This document shows, one piece after another, positions 1 through 9,555 of a stretch of DNA of 64,000 nucleotides; the first letter of the stretch is position 1, and each line of letters starts with the position of its first letter. The notes beneath the pieces are model-generated. The model had not been told where the DNA came from. It saw only the letters and a list, made by a program, of their open reading frames with translations, and made no database searches. Origin of the DNA: Trichomonas vaginalis G3 (taxonomy: Eukaryota > Parabasalia > Trichomonadida > Trichomonadidae); NCBI RefSeq assembly GCF_026262505.1, contig NC_067204.1, positions 21,173,300 through 21,237,299 on the forward strand, given 5' to 3'. Made by a program: the position numbers and the translations under genes.

Positions 1-839
1 CTTGGTGAATTTTGTTTCCATATCAATTCTCACATAGGAAGTGTGTGCCTCTCGAGTATTCGCATACTTCATCAGCATAATTTTGCAATAACATGATTTT
101 ATTTTTATCTTTCTATATTTTTTAACGCAGTCCTGTAGAGAAGATGAGAGGTCAAACTTGGTCATTAGCTTCAATGATCATTCTCGCACGATAGTTTTTG
201 TCGTATGCACCTTTCAGATGTTAGTAGGAACTTAATATGAAACGCATTAACATAAATCAGAAAAGCCTTTTATCTTCATTAACAATGTTAACATAACTTT
301 TATTCTTCGTAAAGCCATAGCTTTTGGTGACAGATGGGTCCTACTATAACCATCACTCCTATAAGTGGGTGAGTCAGAACGAGTTAGGCCTCATATATCG
401 TATCATGTCTATCAAATCTTTTGGACCGGGACGAATTCAGTAAAAAAGGTTCATCTAATCGTATTAGTTGTCAAGCACTCTGCGAATTTTTCTTTTCTCT
501 ATCTGGACAAAGACATATTTTAATCTATAATAATAAAAGTAGTCAAATGAAACAGCGTCTATGAGAGAATACACCCACCGACAACTCATTAGCAAGCTCT
601 AAATAAGACAACATACAATAGCGGGGCACAAGACCCGTAATCTACGAAATTTCAACTATGTCTAAGTGTAGAAATATATCTGAGCTCACAGTTGATAGGG
701 GGTGTACATTTGAAGACTGAACAATCAAATACCCAATGAACAGAGAAGTGAGTTGTCTATTTCAAGACAATACAGAACAATACATGTTCCTAGGTATAAA
801 TCCACAAAAGGAACTTTAAAACGAGAAAACCTATAAAAG
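1..839. other. No recognisable gene
   Basis: No long open frame or recognisable motif is visible on either strand. The composition is slightly less AT-rich than the host spacers further right. It probably belongs to decayed element A, but nothing in it proves that. The true left limit of the element cannot be placed. Confidence 0.4.
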
Positions 840-2580
840 TGCAAACTTCTTTATGAACCAGAGCAGAGATGTTTGACAACAAAGGCTGAAAGGAATATGT
901 GACGATACAATAGCAAAAGAAGAAGAGAAGAGCTAACAATGCTTAATGCACAAAAGAACATACTCAATCCCTGAACTAGCAGACAAAACATAATGTTGAC
1001 AATAAAATGTCAAGTGGAAGTGACAGAAGAGCTGAAACGAATAATTCTAAAAAGACTCAATAAATACATTTATATTAACCAAATACCAAGTCTTAAGGAA
1101 ACATTAGAGAACAAAAGCAGATAAGAACTCAAACACATTCTTAATAGTGTTCTGATATTACAAACTAACAAGAAACTTAAACAAGGAAAAGTGACGTTGG
1201 ACATACACATACCATTGCAAAATATTACAATCTTTACAAGAAAACCTTACACAGGAAAAGTGACGTTGGACATAACACATTCTATATCTGATATTACAAA
1301 CTTACAAGAAAACCTTAAACAGGAAAAGTGGCCGTTGGACATACACATTCTCAATATCTGATATTACAAACTTACAAGAACCTTAAACAAGGAAAAGTGA
1401 CGTTGGACATACACATACCATAGCAAATATTAAAACTTACAAGAAACCTTAAACAGGAAAAAGTGACTTTGGGACATACACATACATCTTCTGACATAAA
1501 CAAGACCTTAAACGTTAGCCTTGAAATAAAGCAGATAAACTAATGTCAATGAATATACCAAAGTTTGATAGGAACAAAAAATAATTGAAACTAATTGTTT
1601 GGTGACTTTTCTGTCAATGAGAAAAATAATATCTTTTAGATGGCAGTTTGGTACAGTCCTTAAAAAATGGTACACGGTCTAAACTCATTCCGAAAATAAC
1701 AATGAAATGTATGTAAGCTAATAAAAAGAATGGATGGTACACCAGTTTTAAAGTTCCATTAGACACACAAACTGCTATTTTTCATTAAACTTATATGGAG
1801 ACAAACAAATAAATATTTAAAGAGTTTATGAAATGGTGGATACTGATATTACTTTGACCCTAGCTCCGGCATCACATTATTATGACTATGAAATGACGAC
1901 AGAACACCACATGTGATGAACCAAAGCTACATTTATAAAATTTAGATTATTATAGATATAAAAGATATAATGCAATAATGAAAAAACGAGAATAGTAAAT
2001 ATTATTAATAACAGATGACAGAAATAAATAATTATAGTCAAGATTTTACCTACCCTGAAAACCATAAGATTATACATTATAAAAACTATTACTGGAACAA
2101 ACCAGAAAAGAACCTGAAATAGTTGCAGCTAATATTTTTAAGTTCAAAAGAGACAATCCTAATAATATCTCATATGTTCTGATTTACATGAACCCAGTGG
2201 TTCTATTTTTACATCTATGGATGCAAGAGGTCCTCAAAGTAATGGTTTGGTGTGGCGCATGGGACAAATAGTTTGTACAGAAGGTTTTTGTATTGTGCAA
2301 ACTCTTCAAAGAAACAGGGGGAAGTAAAATACGATTTCAGGTGAAAATTTAACCCTGTGCACACAGTCCACTACGGTAGATTTCTGAGAAACATCTCAAG
2401 CAGTTGGGCAAGTAAGCATAGATATTCGGGATGGTCAGCGAATGAAAAAGGTAAAAGGATATGAGTTAAAGATGACGTTAAGTTTGCTATAAATTGGTTA
2501 CTGGAGTGACACTCAGGGGAGAAGGAAAAACCTACACACTACCAGCTAATGAAGGTTGACTTGGTTTAGTTTCCAAACTA
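840..2580 (+). pseudogene. Rotted tail-fibre gene relic (element A)
   Basis: Between about 1110 and 1500 there is a ~65-70 bp tandem pattern whose words recall the fibre repeat HTHSISDITNLQENLKQ. At 2240-2560 the sequence is clearly related to the 3' part of the fibre genes at 4644-6029 and 17768-19039 (the VDRFLYCANSSKETGG and VKFAI regions). It is therefore a third copy of the fibre gene, with many breaks and no usable frame. It may be a duplication within element A or a remnant of another Maverick. Low read quality near a contig start is an alternative cause of some of the decay. Confidence 0.7.
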
Positions 2581-2867
2581 AACTTTGGTTTTGGTTTATC
2601 TTCAGTTTTTGGTTTTTCTTCTTCTAATCGGTTTTCTTCGTCACTTTTCGGTTTCTCTGACTTTACTTCACTTGCAGAACAGTTGTGTCGTCAACATCTT
2701 CATAAATATCATATGCCATTTGTTTTTGTTTTCCTTCAACTTTTTGTGTTTGTTGTAAAGTTTAGAATATTTCGACTCTAAGTCAATGAGATGTTCTATA
2801 ATGAACTGTTGGTCAGTGAAGTAACTTTCCATCTGTTGTCTCGAAAGCTCCTTCAGACTTCAATATT

Positions 2868-3077
2868 TTATTTGTGAGAGTCTGTTTTCTTTTTTGAGAT
2901 ACTTGCCGTTCCATTTCTATGAAAAGTGACTTTGTAGTTAGGGTTTGTATTTCCAGACCTGGCACTTTCTATTATTGAATTTTTCTCTTCATCTGTAAGT
3001 TCTTTGACGGGTTTTGACAATGGTTCTGAACTTTTTGTTTGTGGTGTCAAATCTACCGTTTCAACTTCTTCGGTCAT
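2868..3077 (-). CDS. Small charged protein of element A (69 aa)
   Basis: A 69-residue charged protein rich in Lys, Ser, Thr and Glu, with no recognised domain. The ATG is preceded by TTTTTACTGAGATGAA, almost the same leader as the next gene upstream (stop at 3096, start at 3248), so the two look like members of one regulatory class. The 280 bases downstream on the same strand are low-complexity Lys- and Glu-rich frames with several breaks, probably another decayed gene. The function is unknown; a minor virion or DNA-binding protein would fit the charge but is a guess. Confidence 0.45.
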   Translation of the reverse strand: MTEEVETVDLTPQTKSSEPLSKPVKELTDEEKNSIIESARSGNTNPNYKVTFHRNGTASISKKKTDSHK

Positions 3078-3095
3078 TTCATCTCAGTAAAAATT

Positions 3096-3248
3096 TTAGT
3101 TTGGTTTGTTTTCAACTGGTTGTTTAGGTTTTTTAAGTCGGTCTAAAACTTCCTGAGGTATAGGAAGAACTTGACAAACACGTGGTGTAACTGCTGGAAG
3201 CCGACAAATCCATCTTGAACTTATTTGTCTCAATGCTGCATTGTTCAT
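3096..3248 (-). CDS. Small basic protein of element A (50 aa)
   Basis: A 50-residue open frame on the minus strand beginning MNNAALRQISSRW and ending KPKQPVENKPN. It is basic and proline-rich. The leader ATTGAGATGAA before its ATG nearly repeats the leader of the gene that follows 18 bases downstream, which argues that this short frame is real. It sits directly after the amphipathic protein at 3269-3670 on the same strand. No family is recognised. Confidence 0.45.
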   Translation of the reverse strand: MNNAALRQISSRWICRLPAVTPRVCQVLPIPQEVLDRLKKPKQPVENKPN

Positions 3249-3268
3249 TTCATCTCAATAAAAAAACT

Positions 3269-3670
3269 TTACATTCCCCACGTTTGAGGCGGTTGAGGTT
3301 GGTTATTGTTTACCCACTGTTGTGCATGGTTATATCCTCTGTTAAAGAATCTTTCACCTTGGTCCATATAGTGTCCTGCTTGGTTATAGTAGTCATTTGC
3401 TTTGTTATAATAGTTTCCTGCTTGTCTTCCTACATTGTCCATCCATCCTTGAACTTTTCCTCTTGTTTCAGGATTTGGAATAAGATTTGTTGCATCTCGT
3501 GCTACATCCCAACCTTTCTGTACAGTTTGTATAATAGGTTGTGCTTTCTCTTTAAGTATACCTAATGTACTCAAAATCTTCCTTCCAACTCCAAATACAC
3601 CTCTGGCTATTGTTCCCACTGCGGGCAAAAATCTGGATGCAACTCCTGCTAATGCGCCAAATAAACCCAT
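3269..3670 (-). CDS. Amphipathic, membrane-active-like minor virion protein (133 aa)
   Basis: The N-terminus MGLFGALAGVASRFLPAVG is a glycine-rich amphipathic helix. It is followed by Asn, Tyr and Gln-rich sequence (roughly residues 80-125) and a proline-rich tail, PQPPQTWGM. This layout resembles the small minor virion proteins of Polintons, which are often compared with adenovirus protein VI. It is similar in kind to the genes at 6901-7144, 11878-12114 and 12135-12350. Its ATG is only 16 bp from the divergent start of the integrase gene at 3687. A role in membrane penetration is inferred from the helix only. Confidence 0.6.
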   Translation of the reverse strand: MGLFGALAGVASRFLPAVGTIARGVFGVGRKILSTLGILKEKAQPIIQTVQKGWDVARDATNLIPNPETRGKVQGWMDNVGRQAGNYYNKANDYYNQAGHYMDQGERFFNRGYNHAQQWVNNNQPQPPQTWGM

Positions 3671-3686
3671 TTCTTATAGGATAAAA
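3671..3686. promoter_or_regulatory. 16-bp divergent promoter gap
   Basis: The start codons of the minus-strand gene at 3670 and the plus-strand gene at 3687 are separated only by TTCTTATAGGATAAAA. The pattern, T-rich on one side and ATAAAA on the other, recurs in the gaps at 6030-6047 and 17014-17032. Any promoter serving both genes must lie here or inside the coding sequence. No host TCA initiator is visible. Confidence 0.5.
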
Positions 3687-4647
3687 ATGACGAATCCAAA
3701 CAAGGACCCCTATGTTTCTAAAGCGACAAAGAAAGCACTCATGGTAAAAATCTTTAGTTCAACACCAAATGCTTGGTTTATGGATATCTTGGAAAACATT
3801 CCGAGAGTTAGAACAGATGGACCACCATACTGGCTAATATTTGTCGGTCAAACACAAGATACTGTGAAGCCATACCATTATGGTCCAAAAATATTTTAGA
3901 TGTGAAAACTGCTTTGACAATATTCGTTGACAAATACCATCCAACAAAACTGACATCTGACTGTGAAAGTTCTTTCAAATCAGATGATGTAAAAAACTAT
4001 CTGCGTTCAAAAAATGTAAACCAATATTTCATTGTCGACCCAAAACCATTCTGCTCTTGGTGTCATTGACGGTTGTATAAAAATGTTAAGAGACTTAAAC
4101 CAACCACAAGGTGGTGAAGCAAATGAAATGTCATATGACGACAAATATAGACACTTCTCCATGGCAAAGATGAGACAAGTTTTAAATATTTACAATAGCC
4201 GTAAACAAAAAGGTTTGGGAAACCACTCCCCCGAAGAAATGAAAAACAACCCTGACTTAGAGAAAGACTATATATTTAATAATTTAGTCAAAAGAGACAA
4301 ACAAGAAAGAATGCTGGGCTTCAAACTTCAGAAAGGTGACAAAGTAAAAATAGAAATACCTAAACGCGACCCATATGAAAAATACTATTGACTATGACAA
4401 CAATGGGAACCCGACAGGTACTCACATTCGTGTTCGTAAAATAGAAAGAAAGTATACAAGAGAATATTATGAAGTTTTAGGCAAACATGGCAAAATGTAC
4501 ACACTGCAAGCAGAAGATAAAACTACTATTGTCAGACCTCGTTTCAAACTTGTCAAAGTTCAAGGTGGTATACTTTCAAAGACAGTTCCTAACAAATATA
4601 AGACAACTCCTGACGAATATGCTAAAGAAGTTGAAAATGACGACTAA
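3687..4647 (+). pseudogene. Retroviral-type integrase of element A (fossil)
   Basis: Reading rightward, the region carries an rve-type integrase signature: a PYWLIFVGQTQDT block and then a TSDCESSF block matching the second catalytic Asp region. The downstream part (MSYDDKYRHFSMAKMRQVLNIY) fits the C-terminal half of Maverick integrases. It shows a few breaks. It starts opposite the amphipathic protein gene and ends against the convergent fibre gene, overlapping it by about four bases. The order integrase-fibre is unlike element B, where the two genes are far apart, so A and B belong to different Maverick lineages. Confidence 0.7.
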
Positions 4648-6029
4648 GCATTTCTATACCATGCGTAAACTGTCATGTAAGGTGGCATGTAGTCTTTACT
4701 TTGTCCCGTTGTTTGCGTATATCCTGAAACGCGATGTGTATGGTCTCCTTCTCCCCAAGTGTCATCCCAGTAACCATTTATAGCAAACTTAACGTCGTCT
4801 TTAACATCATATCCTTTACCTTTTGTCATTGCTGACCAACCCCAATATTTATGCCTATGCAAACCTGCTTGAGATGTACTTAAATTTATGTAGTGACTGT
4901 GTGCAGGTAAATTTGCACCTGAAATCGTTTTACTTCCACCTGTTTCCTTTGAAGAGTTTGCACAATACAAAAACCGGTCGACTATTTGAGTCCAAGTTCC
5001 AAAACCCAGAACTGTTTCTGGATTTGTTGAGTTCATTGACGTATAAATAGAGCCTATAGGATATAATGTTTGAAGTATTTCTGTCTTTAATGTTTGAAGC
5101 TCTGTTTTGTCTGCTTTCTTGTCTAACATTGCGGGTAGTTCATATGCTTCAAAGTTTCTGGCATGATCTTCGATATTCCTGCAACTCTTATCTAAATTGT
5201 TAAGAGTATCTTTTACGCTTGTACTCGGATTCTCTAAAGGTGCACTTGAACCAAGGTCAAAGTTCAGTATTATGTCGTCTGCTCTAACAGTTGTAAAACT
5301 TGTATGTGTATGGTTCTTATTTGCTTTCTTCTCTAACTCATCGTTAACATAAGTTTTATCTGCTTTAAGGTCTAAACATCCTGAAACCCATCCTGTATCA
5401 GCTTTAGTTTTTAAAATCTTCGATGTCCATTCATGATACCATTCAGCCCTTTCTATAATTTCATTATCTTTTTCATCCACATATTCCTTATCTGCTTTCT
5501 TCTCTAACCTACTAGCCACACAATCCTTATCCGCTTTCTTTTCAAGGCTAACGTTTAAGTCTGTTATTTCAGATATAGAATGTGTATGAGTCTTTTTAGA
5601 ATATTCGTTTTCAGCTCTTGTCACTTCACTTGACATTTTATTGTCAACATATGTTTTGTCTGCTAGTTCAGGATGAGTATGTTCTTTTGTTGCATAAGCA
5701 TTGTTAGCTCTTTCTTCTTCTTTTGCTATTGCATCGTCTACATATTCTTTGTCAGCTTTGTTGTCAACATCTGCTTTCAAAAGAAGTTCATTTATAGGTT
5801 TCTCGTTTAAAGTTCCTTTTGTTGGATTTATACAGACAGTATTGTTCTTCTTGTCTTGAAATAGAAACTCATCTGTTAAAGGGTTTAATGTCAGTTTTAA
5901 GTTTCCTTCTTTCAATGACTCAGATATCTTAGAATAGTTTGAAAAGTTTGTTGTGTTCTTATTTAGAGCTTGCATAATGAGTTGTCGGTTGTGTTGTATT
6001 TCTCTCATGGAAGCAATATCTTTCGACAT
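4644..6029 (-). CDS. Tail-fibre-like protein with collar-type tip (461 aa)
   Basis: The protein has a unique N-terminal anchor (about residues 1-75). A shaft of repeated KADKxYV and HTH motifs follows (about 80-300), typical of trimeric phage-like fibres. The C-terminal domain (about 310-461: YPIGSIYTSMNSTNP, LGFGTWTQIVDRFLYCA, LPAHSHYI, MPPYMTVYAWYR) looks like the phage tail-collar/gp10-type tip. It probably forms a trimeric attachment fibre on the virion. The shaft block and tip are nearly the same as in the element B fibre (17768-19039), while the anchors differ. The frame looks whole. The start is 18 bp from the divergent gene at 6048. Confidence 0.75.
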   Translation of the reverse strand: MSKDIASMREIQHNRQLIMQALNKNTTNFSNYSKISESLKEGNLKLTLNPLTDEFLFQDKKNNTVCINPTKGTLNEKPINELLLKADVDNKADKEYVDDAIAKEEERANNAYATKEHTHPELADKTYVDNKMSSEVTRAENEYSKKTHTHSISEITDLNVSLEKKADKDCVASRLEKKADKEYVDEKDNEIIERAEWYHEWTSKILKTKADTGWVSGCLDLKADKTYVNDELEKKANKNHTHTSFTTVRADDIILNFDLGSSAPLENPSTSVKDTLNNLDKSCRNIEDHARNFEAYELPAMLDKKADKTELQTLKTEILQTLYPIGSIYTSMNSTNPETVLGFGTWTQIVDRFLYCANSSKETGGSKTISGANLPAHSHYINLSTSQAGLHRHKYWGWSAMTKGKGYDVKDDVKFAINGYWDDTWGEGDHTHRVSGYTQTTGQSKDYMPPYMTVYAWYRNA

Positions 6030-6047
6030 TTTTATTCTAGATAAAAT
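6030..6047. promoter_or_regulatory. 18-bp divergent promoter gap
   Basis: Only TTTTATTCTAGATAAAAT separates the fibre ATG (minus strand) from the ATG at 6048 (plus strand). The T-rich and ATAAAA halves match the other two divergent gaps in this window, suggesting one shared bidirectional element for late genes. Confidence 0.5.
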
Positions 6048-6896
6048 ATGCTTCCAATAGAAAAAGAAAATTCAAGAGTTGCTACAACTAAACCATTAGA
6101 TGAACTTTTTACTAATGTCGGTCAAAAGTTTGAGACAGAGACCGTAAAGCATGAAGGCTATCGTTTTGACTACCCATTAAGATGGCTAAGAGACCCATCT
6201 GTCACAAAAGCTATTGGCTTTCGTAGAATGAAGTTTGTGTCTGTAGAAGATAAAAGTTTTCCATTTATTGTAAGGTTTCATATAGATTATATATCTGAAG
6301 GGAAACGAAAAATGTGGGAAGAAATTGAGCTAATACAAGTTGACCTTTCATCTTCTCTACAGACTGCGTTAAAAAATATAGAAGATAAAATAAATTCATG
6401 TTATGCAAAATATGCTGATGAATATGCAAATACCGAGAGCACACTTTATGTGAGAATTGTATATGACAAACAAAATTCACAAGTGTCATTTCAAATCTAC
6501 GAAAACAATCCAAATAAAGACGAACAAATATATACAGAATTCACTGCAATGTCATGGTATTATTTGCAAAGAATGTTAAATCAGAAAGTCGAACTTCCTT
6601 TAGCAAATATTTACAGTCGATATGCAAGAGATGAACCATATTTATTTAAAGATGTTTTCGACCAAGATGCTATTATTGTTCATGCTTCATTTTCTGGCGC
6701 CCAAAACTCTTTCTTATGCTTGGCAAATGACTTTTACGAAAAACCTACAAAGTTATACGAACCACCAAGTGGAAGTATTTCAGACTTTCAAGTATGGTTT
6801 ACTACAGATGGAAGAAAAAGAATAATTCCATTATACCATGCGTTTTACTTAGAACTTAGTTTCATATACAACTACTATCGAACGGTAAAAATATAA
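6048..6896 (+). CDS. Putative minor capsid (penton-like) protein of element A (282 aa)
   Basis: A 282-residue protein with an open frame and no clear catalytic motif. It alternates short beta-like segments, for example FPFIVRFHIDYI, STLYVRIVYD and DAIIVHASFSGAQNSFLCLANDFYEKPTKLY. The size and beta-rich pattern fit a single jelly-roll minor capsid (penton) protein, and the divergent pairing with the fibre gene supports a virion role. The closest positional equivalent in element B is the 236-aa protein at 17033-17743, next to the other fibre. The penton call is inferred from pattern and context only. Confidence 0.5.
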   Translation: MLPIEKENSRVATTKPLDELFTNVGQKFETETVKHEGYRFDYPLRWLRDPSVTKAIGFRRMKFVSVEDKSFPFIVRFHIDYISEGKRKMWEEIELIQVDLSSSLQTALKNIEDKINSCYAKYADEYANTESTLYVRIVYDKQNSQVSFQIYENNPNKDEQIYTEFTAMSWYYLQRMLNQKVELPLANIYSRYARDEPYLFKDVFDQDAIIVHASFSGAQNSFLCLANDFYEKPTKLYEPPSGSISDFQVWFTTDGRKRIIPLYHAFYLELSFIYNYYRTVKI

Positions 6897-6900
6897 TTTT

Positions 6901-7144
6901 TTAATACGGTTGAGGTGTTGGATTTGGTTGCCAACTAGACTGTGGTGCAGGTTCAGGCTGTTGTATAACAGGAGCTTGTTCTTCTGGTTCAGGGTCTTTA
7001 GGTATAATACCAACAAACTGACCTACTCTTTTACCAATATTTTTTGACACCGTTCCAAATTCCTCTTCCTACGGTTTTTATTCCATTCCATATACCTCTT
7101 CCAACATTTCGAAAGAAGTTTCCTATCTTACTGAAGAAACCCAT
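6901..7144 (-). pseudogene. Small amphipathic virion-like protein (fossil)
   Basis: The start MGFFSKIGNFFRNVGRGIWNG is an aromatic, glycine-rich amphipathic helix with internal GRGIWNG repeats. The far end of the region encodes a proline and glutamine-rich tail. This is the same layout as the gene at 3269-3670, so element A has two such genes. It is broken, about once. It lies between the penton-like gene and the 120-aa gene at 7163. Confidence 0.5.
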
Positions 7145-7162
7145 TTTACTATATGTAAAAAT

Positions 7163-7525
7163 CTAATGTCCGCCTAGTCTCTTACGTTTCCTGTTGAGTT
7201 CCATAGCATTCTTTAACTGGAGCTCATACATTCTGTTTCTCCTCTGGTAGAAAACATATTCTGGGTCAACTCCTGTGTTCGCGTCATCTGCATAAAGTTG
7301 TTTATATCCCACTTCAGGGTTTGTATAAAACTCTTTCCATCTCATATTTGCATACCATGGTGGCAAACCTAACGCAGCGTCATTTGACATGGCAGTTTGC
7401 ATTTGTACATCTGTTGGCACTTGACCATAGTTTGCCATTGCAGTTTGTATTCTAACTTCATTTGGAATATTCTCTGGGTTTGGTTGTCCAGGTTGCTGTG
7501 CATTCGCTAAGTTCTGTGCGTCCAT
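7163..7525 (-). CDS. Unknown element A protein (120 aa)
   Basis: A 120-residue protein with an N-terminal Gln, Asn and Pro-rich part that repeats VRIQTAMAN / VQMQTAMSN at about residues 27-50. A compact middle (LPPWYANMRWKEFYTNPEVGYKQLY) follows, then a basic tail, NRKRKRLGGH. No family is recognised. A TTTTTATCTAATATTAA leader precedes the ATG, matching the style of other Maverick genes here. A structural or scaffold role is possible but unsupported. Confidence 0.5.
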   Translation of the reverse strand: MDAQNLANAQQPGQPNPENIPNEVRIQTAMANYGQVPTDVQMQTAMSNDAALGLPPWYANMRWKEFYTNPEVGYKQLYADDANTGVDPEYVFYQRRNRMYELQLKNAMELNRKRKRLGGH

Positions 7526-7548
7526 TTAATATTAGATAAAAATATCTC

Positions 7549-7681
7549 TTACGAGTACATATACTGGACATTTGCAGGCATTGGTTCATCTTCATATTCT
7601 CTGTACTTTTCTGCCACGTCAAAGAAATAAATGACACAATGGAAAAAACCCTAAAACAAGTAGTCCTATTTCAAACCACAT
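7549..7681 (-). pseudogene. Small single-helix membrane protein (fossil)
   Basis: The start MWFEIGLLVLGFF is hydrophobic and would make one membrane helix; the remainder is acidic and ends NVQYMYS. The start codon overlaps the last codons of the methyltransferase gene in another frame, a compact viral-style overlap. It appears broken about once. The function is unknown. Confidence 0.4.
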
Positions 7682-8482
7682 TTACTTACTAATAAAATTT
7701 CTTTGTTATGACACTTTCTCCGGTTTATAGGACCTCTCTCATATTCTATCTTGTCATATATAAACTCATAGTCGTTTATATCTTCTAGCCATCTCATAAC
7801 GGTTTCCAAACCACTTTTATCGGATGTAAAGTAAAAGCATGGATGGTTATGTAAAACGTCTAAAGTTTCTAAAGAGTCTCTCAAAGTCCAGTCTACTTGG
7901 TATTGAAAATCCCATGTGTTATAGAACGGTGGGTCCACTATAAAGAAAACATTTTCCTTGTCTTTATATTTTTCATACAAATCTGTCCAATGACATCTCA
8001 CAAACTCTATACCCTCAATATATTTTTCTATGTCCTCTTTGAAAACATTTGTATAGTTAAGATATAAAACTTTTGACATAAGTGTTTCAATGTCATGAAC
8101 TCTTATAGCACCACTATATAATAGTCTAGCAGATATACTATCCCAGTCTATATATTCTGCTTTTTTCAAAACCTCTCTCACAATATTTTCTTATCTAATG
8201 GTATACGTTCCATCTTACCTATAGTATCTTTTCTTTTAACGCTTTCAATATATTGTTTGTGTCTGGTATATGTTTGAGACGGTCCATATAGTTGTCGAAG
8301 TCATTGCATATAATCTTTGAGTCTGGGAATATTGTATGGCACAAATGGGATATATAGAAACTTCCACCGAACAAATCTACAAATGTTAGACCATTCGGTA
8401 GTTTCTTAAGTTCTCTCAATATAATATCTTTACATCTACTCTTATTTCCAAAGAACGGTAACGGAGGTTTTGTAAAATTCAT
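7666..8482 (-). pseudogene. D12-class (Dam-like) DNA adenine methyltransferase (fossil)
   Basis: The start reads MNFTKPPLPFFGNKSRCKDIIL and then TFVDLFGGSF, the SAM-binding motif I of D12-class N6-adenine methyltransferases. Further on is FFIVDPPFYNTWDF, with the catalytic DPPF motif, and the tail is the usual basic end. The enzyme would methylate adenine in DNA, perhaps to mark or protect element DNA. The gene is broken, about once. Trichomonas DNA is reported to carry N6-methyladenine, and Maverick-borne methyltransferases are a plausible source. It is the outermost long gene before the element end. Confidence 0.75.
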
Positions 8483-8579
8483 TTATATATAATAATAAAA
8501 ATGTTTTTACCCGAAAAGTGACAGAAAAGTGACAAAGCATGAAAACATATATAATTTGTGAAAAGTGAAACATTATATA

Positions 8580-8711
8580 ATGTTTTCGACCCAGAAGAAG
8601 GCTTCTTCCCAGAAGCAATGGAGGAAGAAGAAGAGTCCTCCGAATTCACACCAGAAGACTAACAATTTTCCGAATAAAAACTTCATTTATACTAAACATC
8701 TTCGGGGCTAG
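8580..8711 (+). CDS. Possible small basic protein at the element A end (43 aa)
   Basis: A short ATG frame with a very basic start (MFSTQKKASSQKQWRKKKS) ends inside the terminal hairpin. A second frame over the same bases reads as an acidic stretch (FDPEEGFFPEAMEEEEE), so it is unclear which, if either, is coding. It is kept only as a possibility. Confidence 0.2.
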   Translation: MFSTQKKASSQKQWRKKKSPPNSHQKTNNFPNKNFIYTKHLRG

Positions 8712-8736
8712 AGGGCACGAAGTGCCTGGAAGCCCC
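8704..8736. repeat. G+C-rich hairpin at the element A terminus
   Basis: GGGGCT at 8704-8709 pairs with AGCCCC at 8731-8736, and inside it GGCAC (8714-8718) pairs with GTGCC (8722-8726) around a GAA loop. It lies three bases inside the inferred terminus (8739) and stands out in DNA that is otherwise about 30% G+C. It may be a terminal-repeat feature recognised by integrase or a replication protein. The partner terminus is outside the window. Confidence 0.5.
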
Positions 8737-8739
8737 ACT

Positions 8740-9555
8740 ACCTTTTTTTTTTAAATTGGATCAAAAAAATCGAATCTCAAGTTAAAAATAAAAAATTTCT
8801 ACATTTTTATCAAATTTAGATTTTTTTTTTCAAATCATGCGAATTGATTGAATAATTGCATATTTTATCCCATGCATCTAGAAGTATGTGTAATATTTTT
8901 GCTTTCATCAAGAAATTGTCGAATTTGATCTTAATTTTTTTTGAAAAATATACTTTTAGAAAAAGAAATAGTGATTGAATAGCTGCCCATGCTGTAAAAG
9001 GGTTATTTTTACAAGTAAAAAATTGTTATTTTTCGAGCAAGTCGAGGCTTTTTTACCATCTTATTTTTGAAAAATTTACGAAAAATTATATCTGAAAAAA
9101 CGCTTCATTTTGATATCTTACAATGATAAAATACCAATGTTGCTGCTGGATATAATAGCTACACCTGGACATCTACTACATTAATGCGTATGACAGGTAA
9201 AGTTGATTTCAAAAGTATAGTCTGGAAAGATTACAATAAATCAACGATAATTCAAAAAAATTTCTTATAAGTTAACATAATAAAAATTTAATTTTTATAT
9301 TGCTTGTATTATACTTAAGTATATAATATATTTAAATCTTAGAATGAAAATTCGGGACGCCCTAGCTATTCAATTTTCCCTTAGGACGCCCATAAACCTC
9401 TCAAAAATGTGATGTAAATATCACAATTTTGAGAAATTTACACTAGGACGCCTTAGGACGCCAACCCCCTTTTTTACCGATTATATCCCTTTTTCAATTT
9501 CTAATTTAATAAGTAAACATTATAAATATAATTTGTATTATAATAATATTTCATA
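8740..9555. other. Host spacer with GGACGCC cluster and hairpin
   Basis: Very AT-rich, no gene. The word GGACGCC occurs four times between 9355 and 9462 (9355, 9384, 9446, 9456). Between the second and third copies lies a 14-bp stem, CTCAAAAATGTGAT at 9400-9413 against 9420-9433, with one mismatch and a six-base loop. It could be the remnant of a small transposon, but no terminal repeats were found. Confidence 0.4.

Larger units (their letters stand above)
1..8739. mobile_element. Maverick/Polinton element A, right-hand part, decayed
   Basis: This stretch carries a set of Maverick genes: retroviral-type integrase, collar-type fibre, amphipathic virion-like peptides, a likely minor capsid protein and a D12 adenine methyltransferase. 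It ends at 8739 in ...CCCCACT, so the inward reading starts AGTGGGG, which fits the AG...CT ends of Polintons and resembles the AGTAGTAGG start of element B. The six bases after the end are ACCTTT. The other end is outside the window, so neither the target duplication nor the full length can be seen. The element is broken many times, most heavily in the first 2.6 kb, while several right-hand genes stay open. This suggests an older insertion than element B, although poor sequence at a contig end could look similar. Confidence 0.8.

Noticed and set aside
8704-8750. Hairpin plus T-run read as a bacterial-type terminator
   Set aside because: Shape is similar, but the host is a eukaryote and the hairpin coincides with a Maverick end.
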